A stretch of DNA of 64,000 bases, from the NCBI RefSeq assembly GCF_001039355.2, contig NW_019775426.1, positions 1 to 64,000 of the forward strand, written 5' to 3'. Positions within the stretch are counted from its first letter, which is position 1, and each line of letters starts with the position of its first letter. A model generated the notes under the pieces. It saw nothing but the letters and a program-made list of their open reading frames with translations, was not told the DNA's origin and did not search any database. Of this stretch, positions 13,201 to 30,600 are shown piece after piece. Made by a program: the position numbers and the translations under genes. The DNA is from Lingula anatina. Taxonomy: Eukaryota > Brachiopoda > Lingulata > Lingulida > Lingulidae.

Positions 13201-13626
13201 TTCTTTTAGGGTACTTTAGGAAGAATATATTGGATAAGAATAAGAATTTATGAAAGATTAGTATTCTACCACCCAATGACTCCCCTATGAAAAAGCTATT
13301 NTCCCGCCCGCCACAAAATTTAGGAGGTCAGGGTCTACTGCATACGCTTTTCAAGATACATTGTATCATTTTGTTTTGCTAATATTGCTGATATCTGTGT
13401 GTTAAGTTTCAACTCTCTGTCTTATCAGAATAAAAAAACGTGTGAACAATACTACTACTAGTGAATCATGAAAGTCAAAATCACTGTCTGTGTACGATAT
13501 AGCTATTTTCTGCAATGACAACAACAGCTGTATAAAAGAAATCGTATGTTGTAAAGAGTCATGCAATGTGCATTATATATATGCTTACCCCAAGTCATCC
13601 AAAGAGTCCAACACGTCGTTTTCCAT
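7295..13626 (-). CDS. FAM98: FAM98 family protein (tRNA-ligase complex / DDX1-associated)
   Basis: Eleven coding exons: 13589-13626, 12182-12330, 11674-11730, 11353-11430, 10922-11010, 10426-10536, 10043-10240, 9350-9449, 9034-9110, 7623-7725 and 7295-7428. They sum to 1134 nt, 377 aa plus stop. Vertebrate FAM98 proteins join the RTCB-DDX1-CGI-99 tRNA-splicing ligase assembly and RNA granules. Visible: the N-terminus MENDVLDSLDDLG followed by YEGPLLDENG (calponin-like fold region), MGKPLLKAKL, and a strongly conserved LDVTIQSFKWSDRAK helix. The VPDRGGRAWELQPPPPDMP linker follows, then a Gly-Arg-rich tail of RGG repeats ending in Tyr. The last exon can start at 7428 or, through a second AG six bases upstream, at 7434; both stay in frame. 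The RGG tail is shorter than in FAM98A. Orthology to A, B or C cannot be decided. Confidence 0.93.
7898..8690 (+). mobile_element. Miniature LTR retrotransposon (TRIM-like) in FAM98 intron
   Basis: Two direct repeats of about 102-105 bp (7898-8002 and 8589-8690) both start TGT[T/C]AAACTATAG and end in AACA/AAACA. TACA flanks the whole unit on each side (7894-7897 and 8691-8694), consistent with a 4-bp target duplication. A purine-rich run (A10-GAAAGAAA, about 8561-8580) precedes the right repeat like a polypurine tract. The interior holds only a broken gag-like frame and no protease, reverse transcriptase or integrase. The repeats are roughly 80% alike by eye, so the insertion is old. Confidence 0.75.
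8046..8450 (+). pseudogene. Broken gag-like reading frame of an invertebrate retroelement
   Basis: An ATG at 8046 opens a frame interrupted by TAG (8082-8084) and TAA (about 8318-8320). The sense of the frame is otherwise kept up to about 8450. The encoded stretches (ELEVWDSITEL, ALSLPEKHKNIREKVFNQL, FLDTHLVKDDLADSL, FDSKYKKIEK) resemble, from memory, the gag-like N-terminal proteins of retroelements common in marine invertebrates. It lies inside the two LTR-like repeats. It has no nucleocapsid or pol sequence. It is not functional as it stands. Confidence 0.7.
8799..8966 (-). mobile_element. 168-bp MITE, family A copy 2
   Basis: Reverse-oriented counterpart of 1427-1594 with the same 168-bp length. 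Termini are CAGGCCTGTAGCCAG and CTGGCTACGGGCCTG, flanked by a perfect AAATG direct repeat (8794-8798, 8967-8971). Internal GGGGGGTTC and GAACCCCCC blocks add a second inverted pair. Confidence 0.88.
11957..12116 (-). repeat. Probable non-LTR retroelement 3' tail with (ATG)n
   Basis: Read on the minus strand, a GAGGCCTTTGTCCACCAGTGG block runs into ACACGTTAGGC and a (GATGAT)n tail at about 11948-11972. This arrangement resembles 3' ends of LINE/SINE elements ending in ATG-type microsatellites. It lies in FAM98 intron 2. The family assignment is from memory and is only tentative. Confidence 0.45.
12331..13588. other. FAM98 intron 1 with local duplication
   Basis: No exon seen. A block at about 13128-13175 (ACCACACAAGGACTCCCC CTATGAAAAAG) recurs at about 13252-13300 with mismatches, ending next to the single N at 13302. 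A C-run followed by (CA)n lies at about 12980-13010. Confidence 0.6.
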
Positions 13627-13896
13627 TTCAGATGTGTGGAACAACTCAGGCAACGTCAAACGTGCCGGTCCACCGGAAGTTCTACAAATATTTTCTTCTA
13701 AAACAGAGAATGGGTGATGTAAGTCCTCTTTGAATTTATTTTTGGAAATAAACATATAGGCTATATAAATATATAATACTATTAAATTTGAACATTGTTT
13801 TGAAATAAAAATTTTATGACGAGTAAATTGTTTAGTAATGGAAAGCAATACAATCGCGATGTATGACAGACCACTCTTTATTCTCTTATAACAAAG
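13627..13896. promoter_or_regulatory. Compact bidirectional promoter region FAM98/PSMD8
   Basis: Only 270 bp separate the two divergent start codons, so the 5' UTRs and promoters of both genes must be packed here. No TATA box is evident. Shared regulation is an inference from spacing. Confidence 0.65.
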
Positions 13897-15269
13897 ATGG
13901 CAGCTCTGAAAGAAGTTGTGTCGACTTATCAACAGTTAACCCAAGAATGGAACAAAAAGCCATCGGATTTAGACAAATGTGGCACTCTTCTTGGTAAATT
14001 AAAGGTGAGTGATACTTGGGAAATAAGTTGTCGAATTACAAATATTAATGTTTGAGTTTTGTCTATGAAAACCGTCAAGTAAAAATTGTTCTTTGGTGAC
14101 GAGGGAAATGATGTTGATATATGCTGAATCATAATAACATTATTTAGGTATCACCGTTTATTGATACATTGGAGAACTGGATATCATTTCATAGTTCTTG
14201 GTTACGCATCAACCCTTTGATTATTCAATTTCATCTCACCTATGTTTATCTGCGGATAATAGTTGACTGATTTCTCTAGTCTATGCTCTAGGTCTTATTC
14301 AAACTGGCACCGTCGTTGGTTAGCACGAACTATAGAGCCCATCACAATCCAACTGCTGAAAGTAAACTTGGTAGCTCAGCAGTGGGAAATAAGATTTTTC
14401 ATATTAATTTTAGGTTGCATTGACGGGGCTTATGTTCTTGCCTACACAAGATACAGCAGCAACAAAACAGGAGCTTCTTGTTGCAAGTAAGTGGGTGATT
14501 GACAATACACAATTTTTGTAAAGCACTTTATAACATAATATCTTTTAATTGAAAAACCCTCTTTCTCGTGGCATTTTTTGGGGACTTGCTTGGATTGCAT
14601 TCCTTGCCAGATTCCCTGTAAATCAGTGACCAAATCACAGATTAACATTGGGACTTTTTGTACCCCAATCCTTGGGGAAACCCCAGCTCACAGACATTTT
14701 CTTTAAGATGTGGTTTAACAGGCAATCCTGCATTTTTAAATATGTGATGACATGTTTTGATTTGTAGGAGACATTCTTGAAATTGGAGCTCAATGGGCAA
14801 TAGCTAAACGCGATATTCCAACATTTGAAAGATACATGGCCCAGCTGAAGTGTTACTACTTAGATTACAAGTAAGTGGAAGAAATTCATTAGTCTTAGTT
14901 TAAGAGGAAGTCCTTGGTTGTAGAGAAAAGTCTCATGTCAATGTAATTTGTTTATTACAAGTATTGAATATCCAAACTTCATTTAGACTTGTGAAGGTTC
15001 TTTACAAGATTCTTTACAATAACAAAGCTGATAAAACTGTTCTACACCAAACTTCATTTGAATTAAATTGTTATCATTGGTTTGCATTTTTTGAACCTGT
15101 AAAATGATGTGATATTATTTATGAAGAAAGTGAGAATTAATATATATATATATATTTTTAATATATGTAGAAATGATCTCCCCGACTCAGCATACAAGTA
15201 CCAGCTCTTGGGCCTGAATCTCCTTTGTTTGCTGTCACAAAACAGACTCGCAGAATTCCACACAGTAAG

Positions 15270-15307
<38 letters not shown>

Positions 15308-16754
15308 ATTAAGAATTATAAAGAATTATCATCACAACATTAACCATTGAGAATGTAGGAGATTAAAAGCAATTTTGTAAATCAAAAATTTTTTTTCGTC
15401 ACATTTTTTGTTGGAAACTGACTGATGGTTTTCTGATATATTACATAATTTATGCCAATCTATTGTATAACTCTTTGTGATGAAAAAAAAAGAACATATA
15501 TATACAGTAGAAAAGATTTAAAGCACTATGTAATTACTATATCTGTTTCATATTATGCAGGAGTTGGAGTTACTGCCTGTGAAAGATCTACAAACAAATA
15601 TATACATCAAGCATCCCATTTCAATGGAACAGTATTTAATGGAGGGAAGTTATAACAAGGTTAGTGAGATGTTAGTTCCTTCATCCCCTTTCCTAATCAT
15701 TGTTGAATAAGGGGATCATCATGTTAAAATTAGCTAGAGGAAAAAATTCCAATTTGTTTGCACCAACACACTGTCACCATTGACCAATTGTTTTTAACTA
15801 AATTGTACACGTTGGAAAGGCAAACTACAGAGGAAATAAGTGACTTTTTTTTAAACTGAATTTTTAAATGTAAGCTAGCATTTGTTTTTAAAGTATCTGC
15901 TGTCTGTTGTATATTGTATATTTTCACTAGTGAATGTTTATTTTCCAGATTTTTCTTGCAAAGGGGAATGTTCCAGCAGAGAGTTACAATTATTTCATGG
16001 ACATCTTATTGAACACTATCAGGTAATCATACTTATGAACTTTCCCTTACTTTCGATTTGACCAGCCCATAAGCTTGACACATAGAATGTCTCTTAACAT
16101 TTCAAAAAATTTTACTTAAGTTAGACAAAATGCAAAAGAGGACATAAGAAAGCAATGTGCAACAGTGTTGGGCATTTTGTTTGTTAACTTTAAAGTACAC
16201 TAGTATCTCACACAATGCTATCGAGCGAGATGTACCAAATTCTTGCCAACTCAAGTGAAAGAATAACTGTCGTCTCAGAAAGAAGTTGACATGGTTATGC
16301 AAAATATAATTGTACATATTTCATGATATATTATTAGGGGTGAAATAGCCAGCTGTATGGAGAAAGCTTATGACAAGATAGCATTTAGTGAGGCAGCCAG
16401 AATGCTGTTTTTCGATTCCCAGAGACCTATGAAGCAGTATGCTTCAGAGGTAAGAAAACTTGTTTCCAATTCACTTCTCATTTCACATTTGAAAGTTTAG
16501 AGATACTTGACATTATATTAAAAGTTGTATAGAAGATTCGGTGAAGTTACTTGGACTTTCAATATTCTCTTCTAATACTGAAAAGTGTGATACTAATTGT
16601 TTTAACTTCTCTTTTTCAGAGAGGTTGGGTGGTTGGTTCAGAGAACTACTTTTATTTCCAAAAAGAAGAAAAGAAAGGAGATGAAGACATACCTGCTCTA
16701 AATCTAGTACAACAGACTATTGAATATGCCAGAGAATTAGAAATGATTGTTTAG
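13897..16754 (+). CDS. PSMD8: 26S proteasome non-ATPase regulatory subunit 8 (Rpn12)
   Basis: Eight exons: 13897-14004, 14414-14486, 14768-14870, 15171-15264, 15561-15659, 15949-16022, 16338-16449 and 16620-16754. Together they make 798 nt, 265 aa. The protein is a lid subunit of the 19S regulatory particle, and its incorporation helps complete lid assembly. Visible: helical repeats in the first 180 residues ([39 protein letters not shown]) and then [29 protein letters not shown]. The C-terminal PCI/winged-helix part contains [18 protein letters not shown] and ends in [10 protein letters not shown]. The length matches the short form of the family; no long N-terminal extension is seen. A poly(A) signal AATAAA lies at 17034-17039. 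Confidence 0.95.
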
Positions 16755-18371
16755 ACATTGCACATAGAAGATCCAATTCATCAGGCTAGTACTCTGTGAA
16801 CTGTGCTGATAAAGAAGCTTAATTTCACATCAATTCAATCATTGACAGTACATCTCAGTTATTGAAGAGGCGTCTTCACATATTTTATACAAGATTTAAA
16901 CTAGAACCCTGTCAAAACATCACAAAAAGCTTTAATTAAGTTCAAAGATGGCATGTGAAAAGGGACACCCAGAGACCATTCAAATTTTTCAGAGCTGTAT
17001 TCTTTGTCGTACATACTGCATAACATTTTCAAAAATAAATTTAAAAACGATGTACAAGAATAGAGTTTTATTTATTTCTGGATAATGATAACTATTTAAT
17101 ACAATGAAAAGCAAAATATTTGGATAAAGGAAATAATAAATTTAAATAAGATTCAAGAAAGGATGATTTATAGAATGTGGAAGCTAGTATTGCACTTTTT
17201 TTTCTGCCTGGAATCAAATGATGCTGTTTAATTCAATTAGAAAAAAAACTATTTTCTGAAAAGGTTTTCATTATAAAAGCAGCAGTAAGTGTCATGTATA
17301 TGACAAAGTTTAATGATAAAAGCCACTTTGATATTCTGTTTGTTCGACAAATTTGTTCTTCAACTTCAGCTACAGTCCAGCACTAGTAGCTTGTTTTAAA
17401 ATGAGCAGCAGTGTGCAATGTCACTGTAAAGTTATTTATATGGATCAGAAAACTGGCATGACTTCTAAATATGCAGTCATTTCCAAATTATGTTACAAAA
17501 CTTCCAACTACAATCAAAATCTAATTTTTTTCTTATATCTTACATTACATTTAGGTAGACCAATTCTTCACACAGCTAAATAAAAGCTCACATCAAGTTC
17601 AACCTGGAATCCAGATATACTCGCTTCTTAATTTTAGCACCCATCTTCCACAGCATTAATTATAACATGAGCCTTTGTGTACAAAAGTTTACAGCAGTCA
17701 AAAAGGGGCAGCTGTACGGTGCATTTATCAACAAGTAGTTCATTTCCTGGACAACGCTAATTCAATTTCATTCCAAGGCACAAATGTGTTAATATCTATC
17801 ACAAGCATTTTTTGATTTCATACCTGGTGAAGATAACTTCCCAATTACAACAGACATTTTATTTTTCCCTTCCAAGGGTTTTTGTAACTAATACTAATAC
17901 TGCTGTGGTCTATGATATGGTATACAGTGAGCTACTCATTGGGCTCAATATGGGGACATTATCATTGCAAAACTTTGAGTAATTGTGACTCCTCATAGCA
18001 CACTGGGAACTTCTTCCAATCAATCTAAAAAATGACCCAGGAAGAATATTTGTGTTTAACATACTTATTGGATTACTCTAAGAAAAAGTCACTGTACAAA
18101 GCATAATTACTGTTACATATGTAAACTCAGATCATTCATCAGACTGGTCCCTTTCATCATCAGACGATAAATATACAAATCACAGGGAAAATTTGTACAG
18201 GCAAGGCCATCTCTTATTTTAGGCAAATGTAGCATCAGAATCTCAATAAAATAAGCAAGGCCTTACAGAGCATGCCATTAACACTGCTACACACTTGCAA
18301 CAGACTGTCAGTCATAATATTCTTACTGTCAAATCTGTCAATATGTTTGACTAAAATAACACAATCTCTGC
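16755..18371. other. Convergent 3' region PSMD8-LC3C
   Basis: No coding signal found. The left end carries the PSMD8 3' UTR. TTTATT near 17067-17076 could be the minus-strand AATAAA of the LC3C-like gene, which would then have a 3' UTR of about 1.3 kb, with the two transcripts meeting near 17.05 kb. Confidence 0.5.
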
Positions 18372-22726
<4,355 letters not shown>

Positions 22727-23904
22727 TCCTGAAAAAACTTGAGAAGGCTCACGTCCCAGGACACCTCTGTCAAATACGGAGACACTATGACGATTGCAAC
22801 CCAAGTGACCTTTTTCTCCGGGGATTTGCTCTATAGCAGCAACGATTGGTTGAATAGCAGGTTAAAAATAGACAATGCACGTGACTATGAGATTTGAGAA
22901 CAGTCAGAACCGTGTAGGCTAGTGCAACCGGATCAAGCTCTGTCGTGCGCAAAACAGGAAGAATATATGTGTAGCAAAGCCCGGCAAAAACGAATTCATA
23001 TGAGGAAAAGGGTAGCATCTAAATCGATTGCACCGTTTAGGTTAAGTCATTTTATTTTAATAATGGACAGAAAGACGCTGTGATATATTGCTGTTACAGA
23101 AATACATTTTGTATCTAATATGATTTACATAGTATTTAGTTCAACTTACACAAATGATAAAAAGCGTGTTTCAGTGTTTTTCTTCCTCTTTCATTGCAAG
23201 CAAAATAAGGCTTAGATGTACCGTCTATCAGGACCGCAGATTAATTATGTCCAGCGCCAGTCGTGTCATGAATTAGCCAGAGACAACTGTGAATATCGAG
23301 TGAAAAATCAATCTCCCCCCCCCCTTCGATTTCTCGTCCCCTTTTAAAATTAGAATTTTGACGCTTTGCATGTTTCAAAACAGTTTATTAATTTAAAGAG
23401 TTAAATTTCTGGATTAACCTTGAAGGAAACAGATTTACCCTGGATACTCGTGGGTGAGAAGTAGTTTGGGTAGAGGTAATTAAGGTTGGCTTTAGTTTAT
23501 TATCAGAACTGAAGTTTTGTTCTAAGACTGCCAGAGGCTTACTTCAATATGAATGAGAAGTTAATTATTATTCATTTCTTATTGGTGGAAACAGCAGCGT
23601 ACAAATCTTTAAATTTTATTTTCTGAAAATCTGTCCACAATAATGAGAAACATCTCTTCTTTTAATAGAATATTTTATTTCTTCATCTATGTAATTTCTT
23701 CCTTTGCATATTTGAAACCCGCAGTCGGTATTAAAACTGAATAGGTTTATTAAATATTTCATTTACCTGTAGGGTCTATATGGAAGCAGCTGTAGGCATT
23801 TTAGCAATATTAATGTGAAGGCGACCGTACTGGAACCTTTGATGAGCATATGCTGATTCATGAGTTGGAAAAGACTGAAAGAGGAGTTGTTCGGGGTTTA
23901 AAGA
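22727..23904. promoter_or_regulatory. Divergent region LC3C-like/MFSD13A
   Basis: About 1.18 kb between divergent start codons. It contains the 5' UTRs and presumably both promoters. A short C-run lies at 23316-23325. No distinct motif could be assigned. Confidence 0.5.
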
Positions 23905-26676
23905 ATGGAATCGAACATCTATGCCTCAACTCTTGCTTACGCCTCCCTTACCTTGGGGACGACGATGATCAACAGGGTATTTATGTTTTACTACGTCAAA
24001 GTGTTCTTGAATATGTACAGGATTTCAGAGAAATGGTTCCGAATGGCGCAGATTGTCTTTATGTTTTGGAACGCTTTCAATGACCCATTGTTTGGCTACT
24101 GCCAGGACAATGTCCGAAGTGCTTGTCTGAGGAAACGACGTCACTTCATTCTGTTAGGTGCTCCGTTTCTGGCAATTTCATTTTTGATACCTTGGTTTCC
24201 CTGGGAAGTTTACAAACCGGGTTCCGTTTTATGCTCTGTACATCTAATTGTGTCGCTGTGTTTCTATGATGCTGTTTATACCTTTGTTCACTTGGCGCAT
24301 TGTTGTCTGTTCACCGAAATGTTCAAAAGCCATGAAGGTCGCCTACGGCTAGTGAGATATTCGCAGTTGGCTTCACTACTTGGTTCCACCAGTGTCTTTG
24401 CTGCCAGCATAATTTCGGAAGACCTCCACAATTTTGTCAGATTCCAAAAATTCAATATCGCCTTGGCTGCGGTGGGTTTTTTCTGTATGTACTACACTGG
24501 TAGAAACTGCCATACTCATTACGACTTAAAGACACCGAAGGAAACCGAACATACCAACACAGAAAGAGAGGACTCCATTTGTTCTCTCATCTGGCAGCTC
24601 GTTACCCAGAAGAATTTAGTCGTATTTATATTTGTTAATTTTTTGCAAGAATTTCACCGAATTTATCTCGCAAATTTTACTGCGATTTTAACAGAGGCCC
24701 TAGTCCCAGAAGATGCTCTACCACTACATTTTCGAAGTATTTTCTATGGCATGGCTTCGTCTCTTCCACAGGTAAGCTCTAAGCTCAAATTTATATTTTG
24801 ATTTGATAAAGAATTTGAACAATTTCTTCTTCTTACTATTAGTATATAAGATTGATTTTGGACCATAGTTTTAATATTATCAAGCATACTTACGTGTATA
24901 TACGTATGTTAACATCCACTGCAACTACAACCGATTAGAAACGGCTTCAGTGTCATTTTAGGGATTCTTTTTACCTCTCATTTCTATTTCTTGTTAGAAC
25001 TGTATTTTTTTTAAAGGACGATTTTTTTTAAAAGTGAACTTTGCATTTCTTTTGCATAGGTATTAGTCATATTTGGGACCCCACTTATAGCGAGGTTGGG
25101 TACATATTACGTAATACGTTACACTTTCTGCATCCAAATCATTACATCATTGACCATGTTTTACATTGGGAAACAGAAACCGTGGATATTGCTGGGATTT
25201 ATCCTTTTCGACAAGTGAGTAATTTAAAACGAACCTGAAACATTTTCTTGAAACACATTACTTTTTCATTATATTTTTTGCATATTTACATGGACGGAAT
25301 AAACTTTAAGGATATGATAATCTTTTTTCCCGTCATTGTCGGGGGGAGGGGGGGGGGTAGAAAGAGGACTTAAACTAATGCTTTATAACAATATTTATAT
25401 CTACGAGTTTTGCTGAAAGAGATCGATTGGTTTGTTTTTCAGTATCGCAACATTTGGGAGTCATTCTCTGTATAATGTTTGTCTGTCTGATGTCATAGAT
25501 GCAGATATGAGAGCGAACAACAGAAAGTAAGTAGTGTGCATAAGAATACTGCGTATGAAAAGGATACATTGCTGAAATGAAGAATAAAATTATTTCAGAT
25601 ATGTGACATGAGATTGTTCTTCAACATTTGTGACCGAAAAGCATAGTATAATATGAATATGCCACGTTTAGAATATATTATTTAAAACGCTCTACTTGTG
25701 CGAAAAAAAGGAAATTCGAGACGACGCTGAGTTTCATGATGGCTTGAGGTGGAAATAAACTTGGAAGTCGAACAGATTAAAAAAATTAGGAGCTAGAAAA
25801 CCAGTTTAACTACAATTTATTGAAGGAACTAAAAAGCCGATGATTTAGTGGTGTATAGATCGAGATTAAACGTAGATCGTTCCCTATACCTTTCACATTG
25901 TCATTGGTAACGAATCAATTTTTCACCTCTTTATCAGCGAGTATGAAGCGATTTTTCGGTCTTTGGTAATCGTCTTTATTACTAATGCATGCGCAAAGAA
26001 GAAAAATTGGCATGTAATGTTACTTTCTTTCCGTTTCGGTTTTTTTTAAATAGAATTCATCATCCGCACTATCGCATCCGTTCAATACGGTGCATAGTGT
26101 TCGTATCAAAGATATAATTTGATAGTGGGTAGGTCCGGAATGGATTCTTAGGTTATCTCTCGCCAGCCTGAGCCTTTCTCTGCGTCGTCTCACCTTTTTA
26201 CTTTATAAAAATCTGCTCCAGTATAAGTTCTTTATTTCTAGAATCCATTAAATTATATGTTTTTTTTTTTTGCGGATTTAAACTTTAGCTTACTTTTCAT
26301 TGATAAATTCTTTTTTTAACTGTTTTAATTATCTAAATGATTGAACGAGAGGAAACTAGTCATCGAATATATTCTTCGTTCCAGACGCCCTCTTTCTTCG
26401 ATGATTTATGCAACACTTACCGTCGGCATCAAACCAGCCTTCTCCATAGCACCGATGCTGGTAGTTGGATATCTGAATAGCTATAGTTACGAACAATTCA
26501 AACTAGACAAGATGGCATCAATGCACAAGTATACGGACTTGTATGGGGCTATGTTTAGTACAATATGTTGGATACCGGTTGTCACGGCAACGTTGCAGAT
26601 AGTTTTATGGTCCCGTTTTACACTACGTAATACACACCGCGCTGCCATTGCCCTACCGAATGTATCGGAACAGTAG
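23905..26676 (+). CDS. MFSD13A: Major facilitator superfamily protein MFSD13A / TMEM180
   Basis: Four exons: 23905-24771 (867 nt), 25060-25214, 25443-25526 and 26385-26676, making 1398 nt and 465 aa. It is an MFS-like multi-pass membrane protein; the substrate of the family is not established. Visible: LTLGTTMINRVFMFYYVKVFL, then the MFS-type loop FWNAFNDPLFGYCQDN. Successive hydrophobic segments follow (LLGAPFLAISFLIPWFPW, IVSLCFYDAVYTFVHLAHCCLF, FIFVNFLQEFHR). DVIDADMRANNRKRP aligns with the loop before the last helices of the vertebrate protein. TVGIKPAFSIAPMLVVGYL and the terminal hydrophobic segment before WSRFTLRN complete the fold. It is slightly shorter than human (517 aa). AATAAA motifs at 26830 and 26900 could end the transcript. 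Confidence 0.9.
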
Positions 26677-27625
26677 GAGGACGTTGATGAAGATGGGGGA
26701 AACCAACCAGCCCACGGCATGCAGAGATTTTCGAAACTTTTTGAAATTTCACGCAAAATCCATTACGTAGAAAGGGGGGGGGGGATATCCTTTTAAAAAT
26801 CAATCATTACATCGTTAATTTTTGTTCATAATAAAAAAAAGATGGATATATATGTATTGATATTTTGCGCCTTCTTATCATATACAGGCCTACCCCTGAA
26901 ATAAAAACGAAATCAGCACATTGACTGGGCTTCATTCTTTACGTTGAGACAACCTCACAAAAATTCCATTTTATTTCAAGACATCAAATTGGTAAAGGCA
27001 TGCCAACAAGTCAATCATTTATTTCAAAGTCAATCGATAACAGTGAATAATGTAATAGTCTTCTTATTTACCATTAGCAGAATTTTTTTCATGGCATTCA
27101 AATGTACACTTGAACCTTTTGCAATACCAAAAGAGCAATAAAAATACTGGTTAAATTAACTATGGGTATGTTAGTCAACAAACCAATGTAACTGGTATGC
27201 ATTGTGCATTCACTTTTTAGATAGCAACTTGATAATGCTTCTGAATATAATCCGTCATTAGTCAAGCATGGTAAATGTGTCAACAAATGTGACAAAAAAA
27301 TCATGTACGTCATTTGCATCAAGCGGAGCAACGGCTTTGGCATCCAACACTTTTAATGTATATGGTTTTTATCAGTTCAAACCTTTTGAATATCAGTGAA
27401 CATTTCATGATGCTCTGACTCAGAACTAATTATCAAATGAAATTTAAACACAACTTCTAAAATTGAATGAAAAACACAAACTGATCATAAATTGTATCAC
27501 AAACTTGCCAAAAACGTACACAGGATCTTAAGTACTGCTGATCATATCACAACATATTTACTGAGCAAAATACTATTCATACAAATGAAGAATGTCAACA
27601 ACTTATTATGGTTAAGCAGTCGATT
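26677..27625. other. Convergent 3' region MFSD13A-BTAF1
   Basis: 3' UTRs only. Plus-strand AATAAA at about 26830 and 26900 serve MFSD13A. TTTATT at about 26970 and 27018 would be minus-strand AATAAA for BTAF1. A G-run lies at 26776-26784. Confidence 0.55.
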
Positions 27626-30600
27626 TCACTGTGCTAGAGACTGCATAAAACTCCCCAAGTCATACTCTGTTTCATATTGTTTTTCATCCCAAAGCTCGTC
27701 CATATTCTCCAGAATAGATTTCATGCTTTCTTTCCCATGTTCTGGCTTAGCCTCACTTGGTGTGCCTTTCTTACTGTCATCCAGTGTAAACAGATCTAGG
27801 AGCTGATCTGTTCCCATGGAAACCAAACTGGAGTTTTCTTGACTTATCACAGTATTGGCTATTGTCAGCTTGAACTTTTGAAGCCTAAAATTTTGGGGAA
27901 AAAACAAACATAATGCATTAAAGAAACTTTCAGATGGAAAATCACGGTCCAAGTTAAAAGTGAAATTATGACTGATCAAATCAAAAATGATTTTCAAACT
28001 AACTATTAAGAACTATGTTAATAAAACTAATATTAAAAAGCATGTCAAACCAAAGGAACAAACAATATAAAGTAATTTATCAAAAAATATTAAGCATTAT
28101 TATATTACTCACCCCATTATTTTTTCTTCCAAAGTTCCTCTTGTTATCAATCTGTAAACATTTACTACTTTCTTCTGCCCTATCCTGTGTGCACGATCCA
28201 TGGCCTTTACATTAAAAATTAATAATAAAATATATAAATAGAGGAAAAAGCACCATAATGGACACTTAGAAAATTAAAGAAAAGATTTAATTGACATGTA
28301 TTACATGATAAAATCTACTTGTAGCATTGCTATCCATGTGAACTTTTCATGCCTTCTACTGCAATCAAAATTAATCAATTGTTATTTATTCATAATTAGG
28401 AGTGCTCGCCCGTACATCTTTCACCAACAATTTGGCAGAACTTATTTTTAAAAAATTCAAGAGCGCACCAGTTCGAAACATTGCCATTCTGCATTTGATC
28501 ATTAATTGATGTATCAACTGGAAGATGGTTGTGTACATAAACCCATAAGTTCAAACACAGTATTACTGCATTGTTATGTACTTAGGAACCAAAAGTAATC
28601 AGTTATCACTACAATTAAACTGACTTGACAATAAACTTAAATTCTATCAAGCACACTTTTTAAACTTTACCTGCAAATCTTTCATTGGGTTCCAATCATG
28701 CTCCACAAAGATGACCGTGTCTGCCCCAGTGAGGTTTAGCCCAAGTCCTCCAACATGGGTAGTAAGTAGTAAAATGTCTATGGAGGGGTCGTTGTTGAAC
28801 CTGTTCACTAACCCATGCCTACTCCCTGCTGGCACACTCCCATCCAGGCGCAGGTAGGTCACATTTGGCATGTGGGCCCTGCAGGATAATAAGTGGAATT
28901 ATTGCTTTAACTGAAGATCTTTGTTGGTGCCCTAGTGCCAGTCGGTGTAAAAGGAATTGATAATGATGATGATGATGATTACTCACGCTGAATGCAGTAT
29001 TAGTGATCACGTACACTTTTATTATCATCACCACTGTTGTTACAATTAACACCATCATGATCATCAACATCATTATCATCATCAACATAGAAAACAATGG
29101 TTACAAGAGATCACTTAGTGGTGCTATTTAGGTCAATCTTTCCATAATACATTTATATGTCTTATAACCAACTATCAAATACATTAACAAATGTCAGCTA
29201 TACTACTGTAAATAACCAATTGAGAGAAAGTAAAGCAAATATCATGTTAAAAGCACTGACCTACATGTTAAAAGAGAAATCTGAAGTCTAGCACATTCCA
29301 AAGTTGATAATAAAACCACAAATTGTTTAAATTTGCCAAGAGCCAAGTCACGCAAGACAACTATGGTGGCATCTCTGATACCAAGAGATGCAGATGATCA
29401 CTAAATGTCCTGATAAACAGTGTCTGTACATAAAAACAAGACTGATAAAAATAGGGAAGGTTTCTTACAAGAGCAAATCCTTCTCCACCATATCTAGCAT
29501 ACTCTTGAGCTGGCAGAACACCAGGACCCTGTGTTGGTTGACAACTGGAGCATCAGAAGCATTGGAGTCAGCCCCTACGCCAATACCACAGTCTGTCAAC
29601 AATTGCCTGGGAAAAAGAATTTTATACATGCTGACAAAACTGATAAGTTACCGTAATTATTCGATCTTTTCAATGGGGGGAATTGTGAATGTAACAAACA
29701 GATACTGTATTTTTAAGCCATTATTTCTTAAAATTATAACTTTCTTATTGATTGGTAGCAACAAAATTGAAAAGCAGGCTACTCTGGAGTTCTATTCTAT
29801 GGAGTAAAAGCACCACAAATGCAAAATAGAAACATAATTTTGTGATTATATAATAATGTATCTGAAAGTTTGATAATTTTTGACCACTGAAAAGATTGAC
29901 TAATTATTGTCCATAAGAGCTAGACAATCAGATCTGCAGTAGTCTAGAAATTACATGATCTTAATTTTGGAAACCACCTACATGAGAAACAATATACTCA
30001 AAGGTTTAAAAGGAAGGGTTTTTTTCCAATTTTTCTAACTGCATTTTAAAAGCAATTCAAACGGATTTCATTTCACACCCAGCTTTCACTCTTTAAATAT
30101 ATCCAAGAAAATTTACATAATACACAAAAAGACTGGTGAAAAGTTACTAATATACCTTAAAGCAGTGAGCTTTGCGGCATGCTGTATATCTTTGAGAGTG
30201 GTCTTCTCCATCATCAGTTGTGCCATAACTTTGTTGTACTCTGGATGTTGAGGTGTAAGGACCAATGCAGGGTGGTTACATACTTTACGAAGGTATTGCA
30301 AAGCCTGGGGAGTTAAATAATTCACACATATATATATATATATGGAATATACATCAAGCAGGGAAGCAAAATGTTGTAAAACCTCATTATTTTAAGATAC
30401 TTTTGAAATATGTAACTTTTTTTACAACAATAGGCTAATATAGCAATGCAAAAACTTCCAAGCATAAAATATGCTGATTTTGCAACCAAATCTCTGTGTA
30501 GCATATGATACCTGGAAGATGTGAGAGTGTGCGCTTGATTTTCCATCTCCTTCTTCTATGTCACTTTCTACATTCTTCTTGGCTCGGGACTTGGCAAAGT

